Shown: piece by piece, positions 58,771 through 64,000 of the stretch | How the letters are laid out: every line of letters begins with the position of its first letter | Numbering within the stretch: the stretch's first letter is position 1 | From: JANSYL01 sp963921255 | GTDB lineage: Bacteria; Pseudomonadota; Alphaproteobacteria; Rhodobacterales; Rhodobacteraceae | Reading direction: 5' to 3' | DNA: 64,000 nt | NCBI GenBank assembly: GCA_963921255.3 | Contig: CAWUEW020000002.1 | Coordinates: 1-64,000, forward strand | Notes under the pieces: model-generated | What the model was told of the DNA's origin: nothing | Database searches by the model: none | What the model saw: the letters and a program-made list of their open reading frames with translations, nothing else | Translations under genes and position numbers: made by a program

Positions 58771-59408
58771 CGGACCTCCACCCGGTCGGCAAAATGGGCG
58801 CCAACGGCCGGGAAGTTGTCTTCCGCCGCCACCGCCCCGCCAATCTCAACCAACGCGGCCTCAAGGACGGCATAGGCCGCATCGAGATCGGCGCGCACGA
58901 GGTCCAACTGGCACTCCGGCTCATCCGCGACGGCCGACTCCAGGATCATCTCGAAGGCAATGTAAAAATCGGGGTCATAGATCTGAGTGGTCAGGGGGCC
59001 CGGGCTTGCACCGGTGACAGCGCGGCGGTGGGTGGATTGCAGCTGCCCGGACGGCAGAAGGGTCAGCGACACCGGTTCCGGCGCCCCAAGCACAAGGGGC
59101 GTCCCGCCTTGGGACAAAACCAACCCCCCTTCGAACCCCGCACCCCAATTCAGATCGAACCCAAGCGTTTCAGACACTTCGGCGTCGGTCAGGACGAGGT
59201 CATAATCCGGATCCAGCCCGTAATCCTCGAGGATCAAAAGACTGTACAATTCGTCATACCGCCACGTCACATCGACGGAGACGACGCGCCCTGCCGCGTC
59301 CCGGGTCAGAATCAAGCCGGCATCAATAAAGATGTGGGGATGCGCCCAAAGCGCAGTCCCGGAGACGGCCAATCCAACGGCACCAGCAAGGCGAAGGGTC
59401 CAACGCAT
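58758..59408 (-). CDS. DUF1007 periplasmic protein
   Basis: 216 residues from ATG 59408: signal peptide (WTLRLAGAVGLAVSGTALWA), then HPHIFIDAGLILTRDAAGRV, the family start with a His pair right after the cleavage site that could bind metal; VDVTWRYDELYSLLILEDYG follows. DUF1007 proteins partner NicO/RcnA-type metal permeases. Translationally coupled to the exporter downstream. Confidence 0.9.
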   Translation of the reverse strand: MRWTLRLAGAVGLAVSGTALWAHPHIFIDAGLILTRDAAGRVVSVDVTWRYDELYSLLILEDYGLDPDYDLVLTDAEVSETLGFDLNWGAGFEGGLVLSQGGTPLVLGAPEPVSLTLLPSGQLQSTHRRAVTGASPGPLTTQIYDPDFYIAFEMILESAVADEPECQLDLVRADLDAAYAVLEAALVEIGGAVAAEDNFPAVGAHFADRVEVRCPD

Positions 59409-59613
59409 GCCCCACATATGGCGGCTTGGCCCCCTATAGCAATCCCATATAGCGGTTTGCCGCCGAGCCTCCGATCTCGACCCAGGCCTTTCGGACAAAA
59501 ACTGACCCTGCGTCATGCATAGAACTGTTGCCGGAATGCAGGATAATCCGCCACATTTTCGCCCGGATTTAGGGCCAAAACGACCATGGTGATTTACGGA
59601 AAGACCCTTGCGC

Positions 59614-60090
59614 ATGATGGCCAGTATCCGCCAGTTTTTGTCCTCTCAGACCGGAGCCGTTTCGGTTGACTGGACCGTGCTTAGCGCGGCTGCAGTCAGC
59701 ATGGCGTTGGCCACCGTTACGGTCATCGAAGGCGGCATTGAAGGGCTGGTTTCGCGGATCGACGGCGAATTGCGCAGCCAGCAGTTGAACGACAGTTTTG
59801 TCACCTTCCTGTCCGGCCATTACGAGGACGCGCTTGGCGCTCAATTGCTGTCGACGGAAGACGGCGAATACTACTTCGAATACGCCAACAGCCTGCTGAA
59901 CCACGAGGTGGTCGCGGGTCTCGAAACCGGCATCGCCATGATGGAAAACGGGGAACTGACCGAGGAAGACCTTGCGCTTCTGATCTCGCTCGGGTCCGTC
60001 GCGTACCAGCGCAACATCGTCGATGATGATACGCTGGACTACTATTTCGGCTTCGGCGGGGCGGACCCCGCCTACATGACCTACTTCTGA
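59614..60090 (+). CDS. Orphan Flp-pilin-like membrane protein
   Basis: 158 residues from ATG 59614 (a TTG at 59608 is possible). N-terminus SIRQFLSSQTGAVSVDWTVL then SAAAVSMALATVTVIEGGIE: a short basic leader, a Gly-Ala before V-x-V-D/E, and a hydrophobic helix, like class IVb Flp pilins (normally about 55-60 aa). Here an acidic, Tyr-rich domain of about 115 residues follows. No tad genes nearby. Possibly a pseudopilin-like surface protein. Confidence 0.6.
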   Translation: MMASIRQFLSSQTGAVSVDWTVLSAAAVSMALATVTVIEGGIEGLVSRIDGELRSQQLNDSFVTFLSGHYEDALGAQLLSTEDGEYYFEYANSLLNHEVVAGLETGIAMMENGELTEEDLALLISLGSVAYQRNIVDDDTLDYYFGFGGADPAYMTYF

Positions 60091-60112
60091 CGATTTCGGC
60101 CCCTTGAACGGG

Positions 60113-61066
60113 TCACTTGGCCGCGTTCCGGCGCGTGTCGGGGTGCAGTGAGGCGCCCAGAATGTGCTCGGATTTGTGGATCACATGGCCCGCCTGCCCG
60201 ACGATCAGCGGATCAGGTGCTTCGGCAATATGCGGATCCTTGTCGGGGTAATCCAGCGTCGACAGGAAATGCCGCATGCAATTCAGGCGCGCGCGCTTCT
60301 TGTCATCGGATTTGATGATCGTCCAAGGCGCATCAGCGGTGTCTGTGTAAAAGAACATCGCCTCTTTCGCCTCGGTGTAGTCATCCCATTTGTCGAGGCT
60401 CGCTTTGTCGATCGGGCTTAGTTTCCAACGTTTGAGCGGGTCCGTCTCGCGGCTGGCGAAGCGGCGCTTTTGTTCATCCTGCGTCACCGAGAACCAATAT
60501 TTGTAAAGACGGACGCCCGAGCGCGTCAGCATGCGCTCGAACTCAGGCGTCTGGCGCATGAATTCGAGGTACTCGCTTGGCTCGCAGAACCCCATGACAC
60601 GCTCGACGCCAGCCCGGTTGTACCAAGACCGGTCAAACAGAACGATTTCGCCCGCGGTGGGAAGGTGCTGCACGTAGCGTTGGAAATACCACTGGCCGCG
60701 CTCCTCGTCGGTGGGTTTGTTGAGGGCCACAACGCGGGCTTCCCGTGGGTTCAGATGCTCGGTGAAGCGCTTGATTGTGCCGCCCTTGCCCGCAGCATCC
60801 CTGCCCTCGAACAGCATCACAAATTTCTGCCCGGTCTCACCGACCCATTTTTGAACCTTCAAAAGCTCGGCCTGCAGCTTCGCTTTCTGGGCTTCATAGG
60901 TGCGGCGGCTCAGCTTTGTGTCGTAGGGATACACCCCGAGTTCGAACCCCTGCCGAATCTCGGCGGCAGTCGGCTGCGGTTTGCGGCTACGCCGGGCCGG
61001 GGCGGTCGTTTTGGGGGCCGCCGCGCCCGAGGTCCCTTCGGCCACTCCGATATCCAAGTCCTTCAT
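60113..61066 (-). CDS. ppk2: Polyphosphate kinase 2
   Basis: 317 residues. Walker A LFEGRDAAGKGGTIKRFTEH, GQWYFQRYVQHLPTAGEIVL, and lid DRSWYNRAGVERVMGFCEPS with conserved Arg residues; typical PPK2 class I length. Transfers phosphate between polyphosphate and nucleotides. A basic, Ala/Pro-rich N-terminal extension (AAPKTTAPARRSRKPQPTAA) precedes the domain. Convergent with the pilin-like gene. Confidence 0.95.
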   Translation of the reverse strand: MKDLDIGVAEGTSGAAAPKTTAPARRSRKPQPTAAEIRQGFELGVYPYDTKLSRRTYEAQKAKLQAELLKVQKWVGETGQKFVMLFEGRDAAGKGGTIKRFTEHLNPREARVVALNKPTDEERGQWYFQRYVQHLPTAGEIVLFDRSWYNRAGVERVMGFCEPSEYLEFMRQTPEFERMLTRSGVRLYKYWFSVTQDEQKRRFASRETDPLKRWKLSPIDKASLDKWDDYTEAKEAMFFYTDTADAPWTIIKSDDKKRARLNCMRHFLSTLDYPDKDPHIAEAPDPLIVGQAGHVIHKSEHILGASLHPDTRRNAAK

Positions 61067-61224
61067 GTGCAGTGTCCCTTCGCAGCAAGTTCGGTTTCCT
61101 TAGCCGATGCCACATCTGCCGGATCTGCGCCTTGAGGCATGTCAAGAAACTGTCACAAAACCAATTTGTGCTGCCTTGGCGCCCGCGGACCCATCTATGC
61201 CCGGAAGCGCGTCCGCGCTGCCCG

Positions 61225-62430
61225 TCAGGCTGTTGGGAACCCAAGCTCCAAGGGCCGGTCGTTCTTCACGTGGCGGGCCATCAATTGGCGAACGCGCTTG
61301 CCCCGCACAAGGTGATGCGGCGAGGCCTCGGGGCAGGTCAGATCCTCGGGAACCCCATGCGGGAACAGGATGTCCAGTTCGGCCAGCGCATCCGCGCTCA
61401 TCGCAGTCAAGGCCATCGGCCCCATGAACAGGCTTTCGGCCGCGAATCCATCGGCGTTCAACACGTGATGGCGGTCCAGCAGGACATGGAAATAGTGGAA
61501 GGCCGACGGCCGGTCATCCACAGACACACCCGGCGCGCCGAGCAAATCCTTGGCCGGAGCCAGGATGCGCGACGTGCCAAACATCCGCTCGACGATCGGT
61601 CCACGGATCTCGACACGATGTTGCCGCGACACCCGCAATGGCCGATTGCTCAAGACGCTTTGGCCCAAGCCCGGTCCCTTCAGGCGAATGGGCCGCAGGT
61701 TGGGGTTTTCGTTCAGATCGCGCATGGACACGCGACGGGCAAAGACCCACCGGATCGGTTGCGGCCCCGCATCGCGGGTCATCACCAGATCCCCCGGGCG
61801 CAGCCGGTCAATGCGGCGATATCCGTCGGGTGTCAAAAGGCGCGTGCCCGAGGCGAAGCACACATTCTCGGCGCCGGGGGTCGGAACGCCATCATTGGAA
61901 AACCCGCCGCCGGACCGCTGAATGGAAAAGCCATCAATATCGGATCCAAAGTCTTCAACGGCGCCAACACGGCTGGCCGTTGACGAAAACCCCGAATAGT
62001 CATTGGGCGGGTCGTCGACGTTATCGTTGTTGTAGATGGCCTGAATGAATTCGTCATTCAGGCCGTCGTAGACCACCAAGTTGTCACGGGCGTTGTTGAA
62101 CACCCCCTGGCTGAAATCGGCATCGAACGCGAGATCGTCGCCTTCGGTTTCGGGTAGGTCTCCACCGCCCTGAACGTTCCGCACGACGATCGCGCGCGCG
62201 CCGGCCTCCAGCACGGTGCCAGAGGGAAAGGTGAACCAGTTGCCGCGCTGCGCGTCCCACAGTTCTAGGCCGGATATGTCGATGGCCGCGCCAGAGGTGT
62301 TCTGCAGTTCGATGAATTCGTCCGCACCGCGCGCACGCCCACTGCCATCGGTGTCGAACGACCCCGATGACCCGGTCGGATCGGCCAGCACTTCGCTGAT
62401 CGTGATCCCGCCTCTAAGGACCTCTGCCAT
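61225..62430 (-). CDS. Lamin-tail/Hint-domain protein
   Basis: 401 residues from ATG 62430. N-terminal LTD-like domain (about 10-190: EVLADPTGSSGSFDTDGSGR, DEFIELQNTSGAAIDISGLE, SIQRSGGGFSND), then a Hint_2 autoprocessing domain starting at Cys (ENVCFASGTRLLTPDGYRRI, GDLVMTRDAGPQPIRWVFAR, VSRQHRVEIRGPIVERMFG). Hint domains of this rhodobacterial type are usually attached to secreted repeat proteins. Cleavage at Gly/Asn-Cys would release the LTD part. Not followed by a C-extein-like domain. Confidence 0.88.
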   Translation of the reverse strand: MAEVLRGGITISEVLADPTGSSGSFDTDGSGRARGADEFIELQNTSGAAIDISGLELWDAQRGNWFTFPSGTVLEAGARAIVVRNVQGGGDLPETEGDDLAFDADFSQGVFNNARDNLVVYDGLNDEFIQAIYNNDNVDDPPNDYSGFSSTASRVGAVEDFGSDIDGFSIQRSGGGFSNDGVPTPGAENVCFASGTRLLTPDGYRRIDRLRPGDLVMTRDAGPQPIRWVFARRVSMRDLNENPNLRPIRLKGPGLGQSVLSNRPLRVSRQHRVEIRGPIVERMFGTSRILAPAKDLLGAPGVSVDDRPSAFHYFHVLLDRHHVLNADGFAAESLFMGPMALTAMSADALAELDILFPHGVPEDLTCPEASPHHLVRGKRVRQLMARHVKNDRPLELGFPTA

Positions 62431-62619
62431 GCCTCGTTGCCCGGTTTTTCTTTGGAGTGGGCGTGTTGCGGGCGACCATAGACCAATTTGCGCGGTTTGT
62501 GGACAAAATGTGGTGTGGCGGCCCGCAGGTGATCCGGCCGTGCCTCTTCCCCCCCGCCCCCAAACCTGCCATGATTGCGCGCAGGCCCCACAAGATAGAG
62601 CAGTTGAGGTTCCAAACCC

Positions 62620-64000
62620 ATGGCCGATGATCTGTTGTCCGGTGCGCCGGACCCCAACGCGTATGACGCCTCCTCGATCGAGGTCCTGGAGGGGCTGGAA
62701 CCCGTCCGCAAACGCCCGGGCATGTATATCGGCGGGACGGATGAACGCGCGCTGCACCACCTTGTGGCCGAAGTGCTCGACAACTCGATGGACGAGGCAG
62801 TGGCCGGACATGCCTCTCGGATCGAGGTGGAGCTGCACGCCGATTATTCAGTGACCGTGCGTGACAATGGGCGGGGCATCCCGATTGATCCGCATCCGAA
62901 GTTCCCGGACAAATCGGCGCTCGAGGTGATCCTGTGCACCCTGCATGCGGGCGGCAAGTTTTCGGGCAAGGCCTACCAGACCTCCGGCGGTTTGCACGGT
63001 GTGGGTGTATCCGTTGTTAACGCCCTGTCGGACCAATTGCGCGTCGAAGTGGCCCGCAACCGTGAGCTTTTCGTGCAAGAGTTTTCGCGCGGCCTGCCGC
63101 AAGGGCCAGTGCAGGCCGCGGGCCCCGTCGCCAACCGGCGCGGCACGACCGTCACCTTCCATGCCGACGCCCAGATCTTCGGCAGCCACAAGTTCAAGCC
63201 GGCGCGCCTGATGAAGATGGTGCGCTCCAAAGCCTATTTGTTCTCGGGCGTGGAAATCCGCTGGAAGACCGCCATCGACGATGGAACGACCCCGCAAGAG
63301 GCGACGTTCCACTTCCCCGGCGGGCTGTCGGATTACCTCAGCGAAACACTGGGTGAAGCCGCGACCTATGCCGAGACGCCCTTCGCCGGAAAGGTCGAGT
63401 TCCAATCGCGTTTCAACGCGCCGGGCTCGGTCGAATGGGCGATCAACTGGACGCCCGCACGCGACGGGTTCATCCAATCCTACTGTAACACGGTGCCGAC
63501 GCCCGAAGGCGGCACCCATGAACAAGGGTTCTGGGCCGCCATCCTGAAGGGCATCCGCGCCTACGGCGAGCTTGCCGGCAACAAGAAGGCCGGTCAGATC
63601 ACCCGCGATGACCTGATCACCGGGGGCTCGGCGCTGGTGTCGTGCTTCATTGCGGAGCCGGAATTCGTGGGCCAGACCAAGGACCGCCTCGCCACGACCG
63701 AGGCCGCGCGCATGGTCGAGGGCGCCGTGCGCGATCATTTCGACAACTGGCTGGCGGCGAACACCAAATCGGCGGGCGCGATCCTCGATTTCCTCGTCCT
63801 GCGCGCCGAAGAACGTCTGCGCCGCCGCGCGGAAAAGGAAACCGCACGCAAATCGGCCACCAAGAAGCTGCGCTTGCCGGGCAAGCTGGTGGATTGTTCC
63901 CAATCGGCCCGCGACGGGACTGAGATTTTCATCGTCGAGGGCGACAGCGCGGGCGGATCGGCCAAAATGGCGCGCGATCGCAAAACGCAGGCCCTCCTGC
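62620..64000 (+). CDS. parE: DNA topoisomerase IV subunit B (5' part)
   Basis: 460 codons visible; runs off the right edge. GHKL ATPase motifs LDNSMDEAVAGHASRIEVEL, VRDNGRGIPID, and QTSGGLHGVGVSVVNALSDQ; transducer domain follows; Toprim begins at EIFIVEGDSAGGSAKMARDR. RKRPGMYIGGTDERALHHLV near the start and the DPNAYDASSIEVLEGLEPV opening are typical of alphaproteobacterial ParE rather than GyrB. Decatenates chromosomes with ParC. Confidence 0.95.
   Translation, partial: MADDLLSGAPDPNAYDASSIEVLEGLEPVRKRPGMYIGGTDERALHHLVAEVLDNSMDEAVAGHASRIEVELHADYSVTVRDNGRGIPIDPHPKFPDKSALEVILCTLHAGGKFSGKAYQTSGGLHGVGVSVVNALSDQLRVEVARNRELFVQEFSRGLPQGPVQAAGPVANRRGTTVTFHADAQIFGSHKFKPARLMKMVRSKAYLFSGVEIRWKTAIDDGTTPQEATFHFPGGLSDYLSETLGEAATYAETPFAGKVEFQSRFNAPGSVEWAINWTPARDGFIQSYCNTVPTPEGGTHEQGFWAAILKGIRAYGELAGNKKAGQITRDDLITGGSALVSCFIAEPEFVGQTKDRLATTEAARMVEGAVRDHFDNWLAANTKSAGAILDFLVLRAEERLRRRAEKETARKSATKKLRLPGKLVDCSQSARDGTEIFIVEGDSAGGSAKMARDRKTQALL

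Overview
The window reads as a chromosome segment of a marine-type alphaproteobacterium of the Rhodobacterales (roseobacter group) with a large integrated prophage at its left end. Grounds for the host call: high GC; C4-pathway 5-aminolevulinate synthase (hemA) with an FnrL-type box upstream; the histidine kinase CckA; a RecA gene preceded by the alphaproteobacterial SOS direct repeat GTTC-N7-GTTC; a SUF iron-sulfur cluster headed by an IscR that lacks the classical cysteine triad; and a DUF6356 protein. No species can be named from the sequence alone.

Positions 1-22503 are a prophage whose left end lies outside the window. Its right end abuts the 3' end of a tRNA-Arg(CCG) gene, next to a tyrosine integrase and a small excisionase-like protein. 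Going left from a divergent repressor/Cro switch (about 7.25-7.33 kb), the minus strand carries small early genes, a C4/CI-type antisense RNA candidate (about 5.54-5.74 kb), a VapE-type primase/helicase, a dense iteron-like repeat cluster that is a candidate replication origin, a frameshifted small terminase, and the large terminase. Going right, 7.7-13 kb is an accessory block: secreted and membrane 'moron' proteins, a HicA/HicB pair, a DUF2513 operon, and a Panacea-domain protein with a membrane partner (candidate toxin-antitoxin). From about 12.8 kb a plus-strand operon, driven by a near copy of the cro promoter/operator, encodes a hexapeptide-repeat protein, the replication and recombination module (DUF2800 nuclease, DUF2815 ssDNA-binding protein, family A DNA polymerase, VRR-NUC nuclease, SNF2 helicase), Xis and Int. 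Capsid, tail and lysis genes are not visible and presumably lie beyond base 1.

Positions 22581-33359 (minus strand) are the SUF cluster: iscR, an IscS/NifS-like desulfurase, sufB, sufC, sufD and sufS. Extra genes lie between them: two FkbM-type methyltransferases, a YbjQ-like protein, small membrane proteins, and two YIP1-like membrane genes, one of them frameshifted. Positions 33.4-43.5 kb hold a hydrolase, HD-domain phosphohydrolase, HxlR and Lrp regulators, icd, a class II glutamine amidotransferase, alaS and recA.

Positions 43.6-54.1 kb are a mostly minus-strand housekeeping run: cckA with a CtrA-type box upstream, rsmB, guaB, rlmE, ispG, a RodZ-like gene and hemA. Positions 54.3-64 kb carry a secreted Cys-pair protein, an M20 peptidase, a MATE exporter, a DUF1007/NicO metal-export pair, an orphan Flp-pilin-like gene, ppk2, a lamin-tail/Hint-domain protein, and the 5' part of parE.

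The most notable signals are the antisense-RNA immunity architecture upstream of the prophage replication operon, the origin-like iterons, the shared repressor promoters, the Panacea operon, and three genes broken by single mutations (terS, one YIP1 gene, one DUF1640 gene).
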